From: Astragalus membranaceus
Lineage: Eukaryota; Streptophyta; Magnoliopsida; Fabales; Fabaceae
DNA: 64,000 bases
Assembly: GCA_039519185.1 (NCBI GenBank)
Contig: CM076849.1
Coordinates: 73,713,784-73,777,783 of the forward strand
Reading direction: 5' to 3'
Shown here: piece by piece, positions 10,994 to 21,245 of the stretch
Layout: each line of letters opens with the position of its first letter
How positions within the stretch are numbered: the first letter of the stretch is position 1
The notes under the pieces: generated by a model
What the model was told of the DNA's origin: nothing
Database searches by the model: none
Seen by the model: the letters and a program-made list of their open reading frames with translations, nothing else
Program-made: the position numbers and the translations under genes

Positions 10994-13208
10994 TGTAACA
11001 TCCGCAAAATAATTAGTAGAATTATTTGGGTGTTAACCCAATTAAATTAATTTAGTACTTGACTGGTAAATTTATTGAGTGCTAAAATTATTTATTGGTT
11101 GTCATCGGATCGTTAACCGGATAATACGGGTCAAGGAAGTTTTAGAATCGAAATAAGAGGTTTAGCTCAATATGGTAATTGGACCACGTTACCAATTATA
11201 TATTAAATAAATATATATATGTATACGTGTGTGTGTGTGTGTGTGTGTTAAAAAAGAAAAGAAAGGAAAGAATTAAAGAAAGAAAGGAAGAAGAGAACGA
11301 AGCAGAGAAGGAAAGGAGAGAAAAGAGAGAGATTGGCGTGAGGGAGAAGAGAAGAGGGAGAGAGAAGACTTCACCGAAACGACTTCCTTCCAACACGAAA
11401 AATGTTCGGCGTTCCTTCCTCTTCGTTTTGGTACCAATTTCATGACGATCAACTCACTCTCTCTCACTTGGCCATTTTTGTATTTTGGAGGTTTTGTGGG
11501 AGATCCGATTTTGGGTTCGTTTTGAAGGTTTAAGTTCGATTAGGAACGAACCCAAGGTGGATTACTCGAGTATTAAAGTTCGATTGGGTGATTTGGGGTT
11601 GAAAATCAAATTGAGGGTTTTGTGTGAATAGTGCTTCATGAAGAGGAAGATGATGAATAGTGTCCATGGAGGATTTCGAGGAATTCGGTATTTCGGTCAA
11701 TAAGAGGTTTCGTGATCGAGTGGAAAGCTTCGGAAGCGGATTTGAGCGTCGTCGGAACGGAAACTTTATGCGGGGAATGTTCGTGTGGTTACTCGGTGAA
11801 TTCGGCTCGATTGTGGTTCACGCTTCAAGGGTGAGTTTTACTCACGCTTAGGTTTTTAAATTAATAAACTTAATTTGTGAAATGTGTTTCGGTTTTGGTT
11901 CGTTGTCAAAACGTATTTGTACGAAAATCGCGTTTTATGTCCAATTGGTTTTTGGATTGATTGATTGATGATTTGATGATGATTATTATAGTTGTGTATG
12001 TTTTGGACTGTTTTATGTTGGGACTGGACTGGAACAGGTATCGGAATTGGTCGGAACTACGAAAAATGCGAAAACGGGATAAAATATAATGCTGTCAAAA
12101 GCGCACGAGTCGTGCGTCTCAGGCGCACGGACCGTGCGTGTCATTCTGTTTCTGTCTTCAAAAATGCATTACAGGGCGCACGACCCGTGTGTATGGGCGC
12201 ACGAACCGTGCGCTGTGTTCTGTCCAAATTTTCCAAACTTGCCCGAAACGACCCCGATCGATTCCAATCCTCTCCTAATCCTTTCCTAACCCTTCTATAA
12301 TGATATTAGGCCTATAATGCCATTATTCTGGGTATGTCTCAAAAGGGTTTTATAAAATACTTTCGAATTGAAAATTGTGTTGAAAAGTGGTCAACTAGAG
12401 TGCGAGTGTGAACTTGGATTTTATAAAATGTGGGTTAAAGTGTTTCATTGATTGTCTGATTTGATGGACCGTGGGTTCATAGTATTGTAGATATACGTAT
12501 ATAGTATATCGAGTTGGGTGACGACCCATGTGTAACATACTAGGCGGGGCAGTCATGATCCCCTTCCCTAGGCTCCATGCCAATGGGAGAATGTACTATT
12601 GGTAGGGGGTTCACCGGGGTTAGCAATGTTCTGCAGTCGGTGCCGTACTTTGTTTGTTGTACGATACACCGGGGTTAGCGATGTTCCGCAGTCGGTGCCG
12701 TACTTTGTTATTTTACGACATACCGAGAGTAGCAATGTTTTGCAGTCGGTGTCGTGTTAAGCTATAAAAGAACTAATAACTGAACCGAGAGTGTTAGTAG
12801 GGGTCTCGGTAGAACTCACTGAGATTGTATCTCACTGTTTAAATGTTGTTGTTTTACAGAGACACAGGGACAGCGGAAATCCAAGAGGCACGAGTAGGAT
12901 GAGCTCGGACTGGATGCTGATAGCCTAGCTTTATGTTTAAGCTTATTTCCCTCTTGTTGTCTGTATACTAAGACATTATGTATTTAAGGTATATCTTTCT
13001 TCCGCTTTCTTGTATGATACTGAATACTATAATTGTTGATGGTATATGGTCTGAGAACCATATTGTCTTGTTGTAAATAAGACTGTTTGGGTTATATTCA
13101 GCGAAAAATTTATCGTGATATTCAGTGTCTAAGCAGGAAATATATCTCTGATGTGTTACTAATGTGCACCTGGGTATTTTTAGTCAATAGAAATACCGGG
13201 GTGTTACA
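10994..13208 (+). repeat. E4 left LTR (2215 bp)
   Basis: It has TGTAAC and GTTACA ends. Inside are a (GT)n run at 11226-11247, four copies of a GCACGA/CCGTGC palindrome at 12101-12213, and three copies of a 55-bp unit starting CACCGGGGTTAGC at 12609-12765. Short ORFs within it are LTR sequence and not genes. Confidence 0.92.
12609..12765 (+). repeat. 55-bp tandem units in the left E4 LTR (three copies)
   Basis: The units begin CACCGGGGTTAGCAATGTT or close variants and contain GCAGTCGGTGCCGTACTTTG. The right LTR has four such units (18828-19030), which accounts for most of the length difference between the LTRs. Confidence 0.85.
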
Positions 13209-13210
13209 GT

Positions 13211-13222
13211 TGGTATCAGAGC
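13211..13222 (+). other. E4 primer binding site (initiator tRNA-Met)
   Basis: An exact TGGTATCAGAGC lies 2 bp inside the left LTR. It matches the 3' end of plant initiator tRNA-Met, the usual primer for this group. Confidence 0.92.
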
Positions 13223-13357
13223 AGTTCGACCTAGTCGGACTTAGTTTAGGGTTGAGTCGATTCCTTGTTAGTCCTGGTTGTAATTACACTTGTGATGCTA
13301 AGAGACATTGAGCCAGATCAACTTAATACTTAGTGCATCATAAGCGGAATTCTAACA

Positions 13358-15957
13358 GGATGATCAAGACGCAGTCCTCGACCAAAACCGGAATCTCCAA
13401 CCGGTGCATCCTCAGGACAGGTGACATGACGGTGGAAGAATACATCGCTAAGTTTGAGAAGTTGTCTCAGTTTTTCCAAGTGGTAAAGTAAGCTCCGGAT
13501 GACGAATGGAGAATGCGGAGGTATAAGAAGGGCCTCAGTGCTTTTATGACTTAAGGTCTCAGTTCTTATACTATTACCAATTATGTTGCCTTGGTACAAT
13601 CAGCCTATGTCGCCGAGGATGATCTCATAGGAAATATGGGAAAGGAAAGAAGGTAGTTGAATTATCAACTCCGAATGCAAAGTCCCAAGATAATTTCATC
13701 AAAGGAAAAGCGGATGCAATTCTTTGATTCTTCAAAGGTCAGAAGATGTTCTAACTGTGGAAAGCCTCACAGCGGTGATTGCAAGCGAAGATCTAATCGG
13801 TGCTATTATGGTAACGTAGAGGGTCACTATGGTAAAGAGTGCCCTGTAAGGAAGAGTTCCGAGGAGTTACAAGCAGCTCGAAAGCAATGGCGAGTCAACA
13901 CTCTGGATGCTCAGACAGTTACAACTGCAGACAGTTTGATGAGAGGTATGGGATTACTTTTCAATAACTCCGTCAGTATATTTTACGATTCGGGTGCAGC
14001 CCATTGTTTTATAGCACAAGCATGTGTAGATCGGTTTGGATTAGCATTGTCTCTGCTATCCGAGCCGATAACTATCTTAATTGCGGCTAAGGGTCGTGTT
14101 CAGACCCAATCTTTGTGTTAGAATTGTCTACGTGTTATAGGAGACAGAAATTTCGTAGAAGGATTATTTGTTTGCCTATGAGAAGTATGGACACCATTTT
14201 GGGTATGAATTGAATGACTGCGAATCAAGTGGCAATCGGCTGTGTTAATCAACTATCAGCTTCGCTTCAGAATCAGTTGAATTGTCTGGGACAAATTCTG
14301 AAGCGGTTACCTAGTTCACCATAGACGGTCAATCTTCATTCCAAGGCGCGGAAGCACATGTTAATATGTTATCTGCATCCACTGAAACTAATTTAGATTT
14401 GGCGAACATTCAGGTTGTGAATGACTTTCTGGATGTTTTCACGATGAAGTTTCTTCTGAACCTTCAGAGCGAGAGGTAGAGTTTACTGTAGAATTGGTTC
14501 CTGGCACGGGATCAATATCTATTGTTTCTTATTGAATGTTCCTTTAGAATTAAAGGAAATGGAGTCTCAACTTGAAGAGTCGATGTTAAAGAAATTCATT
14601 CGACCGAGCGCTTCTCTATGGGGTGCTCCGGTGTTGCTTGTCAAAAGGAAAGATGGTAGCATGAGATTGAGCATTGATTATCGACTACTCAACAAAGTGA
14701 CGATGAAGAATAAATATCCCTTACCAAGGATAGACGATTTGCTTGAGCAATTTGAGGTGCTGCAGTGTTTTCTAAAAATCGATCTGAGGTCAGGATATCA
14801 TCAAATAAAAGTTAGAACCTTAGATATTCCGAAGACAGCCTTCCATACTAGGTATGGATATTATGTGTGGGTAGTGATGCCCTTCGGTTTGACTAATGCT
14901 CCAGCGGTATTCATGGATTACCTGAACCGAGTTTTTCCTCAATTACCTAGATCAATTTGTAGTCGTTTTCATTGATGGTATCTCGATGTGCTCGAAGACC
15001 ATTGAGGAGCGTGTCCAACATCTCCGCATTGTTCTGAAAGTACTCCGAGGAAATAACTTGTACTTGAAACCTTCGGAGTGTGATTTTTGGGTGTCAGAGG
15101 TAAAGTCTTTGGGACATGTGATTTCCCAAGTCGGGAGTTTCTGTAGATCCCAGTAAGGGGAAGCTGTATTGAATTGGGAACGACCAACGTCAGTCACCGA
15201 AATCAGAAGTTTTCTAAGTCTAGCCGGTTACTACAGGAAGTTTATCGAAGGATTCTCACTATTGGTTCTTCCACCTACTCGGTTAACTCGTAAGGGTCAA
15301 CCGTTTACGCGGGATGCTGATTGTGAAGAATGTTTTCAAGAATTGAAGGTTTGGTTGACTTCTGCTCTAATCCTGATTCTTCCAGATCCGTCTTTGGGAT
15401 TACAAATTTACAGCGATGTTTCTGGGAAGGGTTTAGGAGGTGTTCTTGTGCAGAATCAACAAGAGGTAGCTTATGCATTCAGGAAATTGAAGGCTCATAA
15501 GGAGAATTATCCAACTCTTGAATCGGAGTTAATACCTATTGTGTATACACTGAAGGTTTGAAGACATTACCTGTTTGGGTCTCGTTTCGGAGTCTTTAGT
15601 GGTCACAAGAGTTTAAGGTATCTGTTTGATCAGAAAGAACTGAATAGCAGGCAGAGAAGTGTGTTGAGTTTCTGGAGGATTATAGATTCGTGTTGATGTA
15701 GCATTCAAGAGAGGCTAGTGTTGTAACTGATGCACTAAGTAGGAAATCCATCCACATGGCCGAGTTTATGATGCATGAGATGGAATTATCAGGGTCTTTT
15801 AGCGACTTAAATCTGAATTCAAGATCAAGAAGAAACCGATTAGTGTTGAGCCATATGAGGACCTCTGGTTCCCTAAGGGATTCTATACGCTTAGCACAGG
15901 AAGTTGATGAGAAGCTACAATCACAAAGGGTATTTCCAGATTTTTACCATGAATAGT
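13358..15957 (+). pseudogene. E4 gag-pol remnant, no integrase
   Basis: Pieces in several frames give Gag (MTVEEYIAKFEKLSQF), knuckles, protease (YDSGAAHCF), RT (14532-15170), RNase H (15169-15561 and beyond) and the post-RNase H spacer to about 15956. Damage includes many stops and frameshifts. The second knuckle has lost a cysteine (CYYG in place of the expected CxxC), and the RT active-site box reads FIDG rather than FIDD near 14970. RNase H is also interrupted after 15561. Integrase and the C-terminal tail are absent. It is clearly non-functional. Confidence 0.92.
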
Positions 15958-17218
15958 GATGGAGTCAGTTGTTTCAACGGTAGAATCTGTGCGCTCGATG
16001 ATGAGAACAATAGAAGGCAAGTGTTAAAGGAAGCACACCAAAGTGTATATTCTGTAGGTGTATAGGGATATGGAGCAAATGTATTAGTGGCAAGGTATTA
16101 GTTTGTTAATCTCTTCTTGTGAAGGTTAACAATGAGATTGTATTGTGAGATGTCGTTTGACAGGTCAAACGTGAATACGAATTTGGAAGTAAGGTAACTG
16201 TTGACTGTTTTTCACATTGCGAATAAGTACCAGAGGATTAATTGATGGATCTGCTGCAAGGGGCTGAAATTTCCAAAGTGAAGTTTGGCGTGCGGTATGG
16301 TAGTTTTGAAAAATCATTTTGTGAAAACCCGCATGTTAAAGTTAATTTTGGGAACGAATCAATAGGCTAATAAAATCTGATTGAGGAAAATCATAGGAGG
16401 TGTACTTAGGTTGAGGGGAAACTCAACACTATTGGCTAATTTGGAAAGGAATCGGATGCGTCGTTGGTAAAAACCTCGTGATGAAGTTGCAACAAAGGAA
16501 AAGGAGCTCTGAGTTCTGTTTGATAGTTGTTTTGAGAACAACTGAGGTAATTTGCATTACGTTCAAATTTATTTGATGTCCCCACGGTTTATTTCTACGT
16601 TTAAGGTCAAAAGTTTTTTTTTTTTTGTAAAATCCTCATTTCATCTTTTTTTTTTAAAAGTTCTATCTCGAAATCCCAAGGGCGAGTCAGGAAGTTTCAC
16701 ATATGACTTTTCCGTCACATTTTTCAATGTGTATGAGAACTGTTATGGATTTTAGAAGATTTGTTGAGAACGTGTTTACACCCTTCGAGGAAATCGTGTT
16801 TGTTTTTACCTCTACCGAGGAGTACCAGTTTGTGGATCTCATTTTCAACCGGTATGTCTATCAAGTGTCTTGTATTACACCCTTTGATTTAGATTAATCA
16901 AAGTTGGGGAGCAAGTGAGGAATGAAGCTTCGGAAGTGTTTTCGAACGCGGTGCTGAGCCTATGTAGGCCAAAAAGGAGTTTCTCGTGTTGATTCGTAAC
17001 AAGAGAGTTCGGACTGTAATCTTAGAAGCGTTCTAGGGTAGTAGTCGAACATACTTAAAGATTGACGGGCCAACTTGGAAAGATTTTCTACACTTATTTC
17101 GTTAACTAAGGATTGTGTTCCAGCAACTTAAGATCTTTCTGAGAATGTCTGTTCTCGGATAGTCAATCGCAAGACTTAACGAAATTTTGAGGACAAAATT
17201 CTTTCAAGTTGGGGAGAA
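15958..17218 (+). other. E4 3' tail with polypurine tract
   Basis: This follows directly on the pol spacer with no integrase between them. It aligns with 8477-9599 (diverged) and 10461-10993 (nearly identical from 16686). T-rich runs occur at 16613-16660. It ends AAGTTGGGGAGAA (17206-17218), the polypurine tract before the right LTR. I see no gene. Confidence 0.82.
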
Positions 17219-19482
17219 TGTAACATCCGCAAAATAATTAGTAGAATTATTTGGGTGTTAACCCAATTAAATTAATTTAGTACTTGACTGGTAAATTTAT
17301 TGAGTGCTAAAATTATTTATTGGTTGTCATCGGATCGTTAACCGGATAATACGGGTCAAGGAAGTTTTGGAATCGAAATAAGAGGTTTAGATCAATATGG
17401 TAATTGGACCACGTTACCAATTATATATTAAATAAATATATATATGTATATGTGTGTGTGTGTGTGTTAAAAAAGAAAAGAAAGGAAAGAATTAAAGAAA
17501 GAAAGGAAGAAGAGAACGAAGCAGAGAAGGAAAGGAGAAAAAAGAGAGAGATTGGCGTGAGGGAGAAGAGAAGAGGGAGAGAGAAGACTTCACCGAAACG
17601 ACTTCCTTCCAACACGAAAAATGTTCGGCGTTCCTTCCTCTTCGTTTTGGTACCAATTTCATGACGATCAACTCACTCTCTCTCACTTGGCCATTTTTGT
17701 ATTTTGGAGGTTTTGTGGGAGATCCGATTTTGGGTTCGTTTTGAAGGTTTAAGTTCGATTAGGAACGAACCCAAGGTGGATTACTCGAGTATTAAAGTTC
17801 GATTGGGTGATTTTGGGTTGAAAATCAAATTGAGGGTTTTGTGTGAATAGTGCTTCATGAAGAGGAAGATGATGAATAGTGTCCATGGAGGATTTCGAGG
17901 AATTCGGTATTTCGGTCAATAAGAGGTTTCGTGATCGAGTGGAAAGCTTCGGAAGCGGATTTGAGCGTCGTCGGAACGGAAACTTTATGCGGGGAATGTT
18001 CGTGTGGTTACTCGGTGAATTCGGCTCGATTGTGGTTCACGCTTCAAGGGTGAGTTTTACTCGCTTAGGTTTTTAAATTAATAAACTTAATTTGTGAAAT
18101 GTGTTTCGGTTTTGGTTCGTTGTCAAAACGTATTTTGTACGAAAATCGCGTTTTATGTCCAATTGGTTTTTGGATTGATTGATTGATGATTTGATGATGA
18201 TTATTATAGTTGTGTATGTTTTGGACTGTTTTATGTTGGGACTGGACTGGAACAGGTATCGGAATTGGTCGGAACTACGAAAAATGCGAAAACGGGATAA
18301 AATATAATGCTGTCAAAAGCGCACGAGTCGTGCGTCTCAGGCGCACGGACCGTGCGTGTCATTCTGTTTCTGTTTTCAAAAATGCATTACAGGGCGCACG
18401 ACCCGTGTGTATGGGCGCACGAACCGTGCGCTGTGTTCTGTCCAAATTTTCCAAACTTGCCCGAAACGACCCCGATCGATTCCAATCCTCTCCTAATCCT
18501 TTCCTAACCCTTCTATAATGATATTAGGCCTATAATGCCATTATTCTGGGTATGTCTCAAAAGGGTTTTATAAAATACTTTCGAATTGAAAATTGTGTCA
18601 AAAAGTGGTCAACTAGAGTGCGAGTGTGAACTTGGATTTTATAAAATGTGGGTTAAAGTGTTTCATTGATTGTCTGATTTGATGGACCGTGGGTTCATAG
18701 TATTGTAGATATACGTATATAGTATATCGAGTTGGGTGACGACCCATGTGTAACATACTAGGCGGGGCAGTCATGATCCCCTTCCCTAGGCTCCATGCCA
18801 ATGGGAGAATGTACTATTGGTAGGGGGTTCACCGGGGTTAGCAATGTTCTGCAATCGGTGTTAAGTTAAAGATTATTGTACGATACACCGGGGTTAGCAA
18901 TGTTCTGCAGTCGGTGCCGTACTTTGTTTGTTGTACGATACACCAGGGTTAGCGATGTTCCGCAGTCGGTGCCGTACTTTGTTATTTTACGACATACCGA
19001 GAGTAGCAATGTTTTGCAGTCGGTGTCGTGTTAAGCTATAAAAGAACTAATAACTGAACCGAGAGTGTTAGTAGGGGTCTCGGTAGAACTCACTGAGATT
19101 GTATCTCACTGTTTAAATGTTGTTGTTTTACAGAGACACAGGGACAGCGGAAATCCAAGAGGCACGAGTAGGTTGAGCTCGGACTGGATGCTGATAGCCT
19201 AGCTTTATGTTTAAGCTTATTTCCCTCTTGTTGTCTGTATACTAAGACATTATGTATTTAAGGTATATCTTTCTTCCGCTTTCTTGTATGATACTGAATA
19301 CTATAATTGCTGATGGTATATGGTCTGAGAACCATATTGTCTTGTTGTAAATAAGACTGTTTGGGTTATATTCAGCGAAAAATTTATAGTGATATTCAGT
19401 GTCTAAGCAGGAAATATATCTCGGATGTGTTACTAATGTGGACCTGGGTATTTTTAGTCAATAGAAATACCGGGGTGTTACA
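17219..19482 (+). repeat. E4 right LTR (2264 bp)
   Basis: It is nearly identical to 10994-13208. The differences seen are a shorter (GT)n run, a handful of substitutions, small indels near 18060 and 18130, and one extra 55-bp unit at about 18828. The sequence after position 19482 is unrelated. Confidence 0.92.
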
Positions 19483-20085
19483 TTACCAGAATTATATAAT
19501 TCTGAAAATTCAGATTTCCTTATTATCGAAACCGATGCCTCAAAGGATACTTGGGCCGGATGTATGAAAGCCATCAAAGATGGAAAGAGATTATTGGAGC
19601 TTAATAAAGATGGAAACATCTTAAGTTCACAAGATAACATTCTCAGGAATGATAACACCTTAAAGGTGTATGAAATAAATACAGATGAATCTGTAGAATT
19701 ATCTAGCGAATCGAAAGATTTGAGGACAAATAATTTTGATTCTGTCTTATGTAAATATACCTCTGGTACATTTACAAAAACCGAACAGAATTACTCCATT
19801 GCTGAGCTCGAAACACTCGTGTGTTTAAGAGTTCTTGAAAAATGAAAATAGAACTCTTACCCACAAGGTTCGAGCTTCGAACTGATTCAAAATATGTAGT
19901 GGGTTTTCGGAGATACAAACTCCATGAAGATTACAAGAAAGGACGACTAATCAGTTGGCAACTAAAGCTACATCAATATAATTTTCATCAGATATATAAA
20001 ATCAGAACAAAACCCATTTTCAGACACACTAACACGAGAATGGAAGCAATCATGAAGCAGATTCAGCATCAGCCGAACCAGAAAA
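19483..20085 (+). pseudogene. Endogenous plant pararetrovirus remnant: RNase H region
   Basis: The conceptual translation resembles the RNase H end of a Caulimoviridae polymerase rather than a Ty3 element. It shows a TDAS-type aspartate near the start, a long acidic insert, an SGTFT-like stretch, a DSKY motif and a closing LTRE-type motif. The frame breaks near 19845 and again near 20000. No RT or upstream genes are present, because an E4 LTR abuts at 19482. The family is recognised by eye only, so the genus is unassigned. It is a defective fragment. Confidence 0.65.
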
Positions 20086-20246
20086 AAGAACAGAAAGCTG
20101 CTCTTCAACAAAAACTCTGTATTCTCGAAGGGGGGGAGGAAGAGCTACAGAAAACACTATAGATAATAGCTGGAGTTTCAAACTCAGAAGCTTCATCATC
20201 ATCAGAAATATCAGAACCTTTACCTTCTCCTCCAAAGAAATCAAAC

Positions 20247-20630
20247 ATGGAGAAAAAGGTCGACATATCAATAAAAGAATCAAGACTATGGAGCAACATG
20301 GTCGAAGAAGAAGAAGTTGAATCTAAGGAAGAAGACAAAACCATTGAAAAATGGTATGTCATATTCAACGGTCCATTCAAAGGACTTTACAATAATTGGG
20401 TCATTGCCAGACAACACATAGACGGTAAAAATGTGACTCACAAGAGTTACGAGACAAAGGAGTTGGCACAAAAAGCCTACTCAGCATCCGAATCAGTATC
20501 AGACAAGGAAGCAGCATCGTCCTTTAAAAAGGTATTGATCGATAACCCTAAGGTGGTTTCCAGAATGACGAACCTTGGTAAACCCAGGGCTAGTCCCATG
20601 GATAAACTAAAAGGGGATATTGACAAGTGA
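20247..20630 (+). pseudogene. Pararetrovirus remnant: viroplasmin/transactivator-like domain
   Basis: The 127-codon frame contains a compact domain of the RNase H1 N-terminal/caulimovirus viroplasmin type at about residues 36-80 (WYVIFNG...GLYNNW...KSYETKELAQKAY). In caulimovirids that encode a transactivator, this gene commonly lies after the polymerase, which fits its position about 160 bp after the RNase H remnant. The frame is short compared with a full transactivator and probably truncated. An alternative is a captured RNase H1 hybrid-binding domain. Confidence 0.6.
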
Positions 20631-20984
20631 ACAAAAAATAAATCTAAAAAAGACCACTCTTGATAGATTTAATCAAAATTGGAATTCAGTGCATCGAGGT
20701 CACAACCCCTCGGAACGAGTTCGATCCGGGTCGGGACCCGGTAAACTGTTGCCAAGGGTAAACTTCGTTACAAGTTGACCATGGAGGTCACAACCCATGA
20801 CGGGCGAATTAGAATCAGACCGGGCTCTGGTAAACTACACCCAGGGAAAACTTGATCACAAATACTATTACTTAGTCAAAAAGACATGCGGAAGATCTAA
20901 GCCCGGTGTCAGTTATGGTCACACTAGCCAAGAGGCTGAAGTTCGATTCAATAAAAATAAACTCCAATCATTCTCGAAATGGGT
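20631..20984. other. Unassigned, between the viral remnant and the minisatellite
   Basis: The stretch contains two related segments (GGTCACAACCC near 20698 and 20788) followed by GGTAAACT-type motifs, so it carries a diverged duplication of about 90 bp. No coding sequence is recognised. It may be viral intergenic DNA or the start of the Tat-like 3' region. Confidence 0.4.
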
Positions 20985-21245
20985 GAGGATCTCGCCCTCT
21001 TTCCTTGTGAAAAGGGGGATATCGCCCCTATTGCCTTGTGGAAAAGGGGATTTCACCCTTTTGCCTTCTAAGAAGGGGAACCTTGCCCTTTTACCTTGTA
21101 GAAAAGGGGATCTCACCCCTTTGCCTTTTGAGAAGGGGGATCTCACCCTCTTGCCTTGTGGAAAAGGGGATCAGGAGATCTCACCCTTTTGCCTTCTGAG
21201 AAGGGGGATCTCACCATCTTGCCTTGTGGAAAAGGGGATCTCACC
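20985..21245 (+). repeat. 30-bp minisatellite, left part
   Basis: The units are about 30 bp, of the form GGGATCTCACCCTTTTGCCT followed by TCTGAGAAG or TGTGGAAAAG. The two variants tend to alternate, suggesting a dimeric unit of about 60 bp. The array continues at 30608 after E3. Its translations (KGDLTLLPCG-like repeats) are not genes. Confidence 0.9.

Larger units (their letters stand above)
10994..19482 (+). mobile_element. E4: decayed Ty3/gypsy element bounded by two near-identical LTRs
   Basis: The order is LTR (10994-13208), primer site, degraded gag-pol, 3' tail and LTR (17219-19482). Flanking pentamers differ (GAGAA on the left, TTACC on the right), so there is no target duplication. 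The left flank is itself a copy of the 3' tail. The unit therefore looks like part of a tandem array made by recombination rather than one clean insertion. Integrase is missing altogether. Confidence 0.88.

Noticed and set aside
11992..12300. 102-codon frame repeated at 18210-18518
   Set aside because: It lies in both E4 LTRs and crosses the palindrome pairs. This is non-coding LTR sequence.
10994..19482. E4 as a simple single insertion
   Set aside because: Flanking pentamers do not match and the left flank is the element's own 3' tail, so a recombined tandem explains it better.
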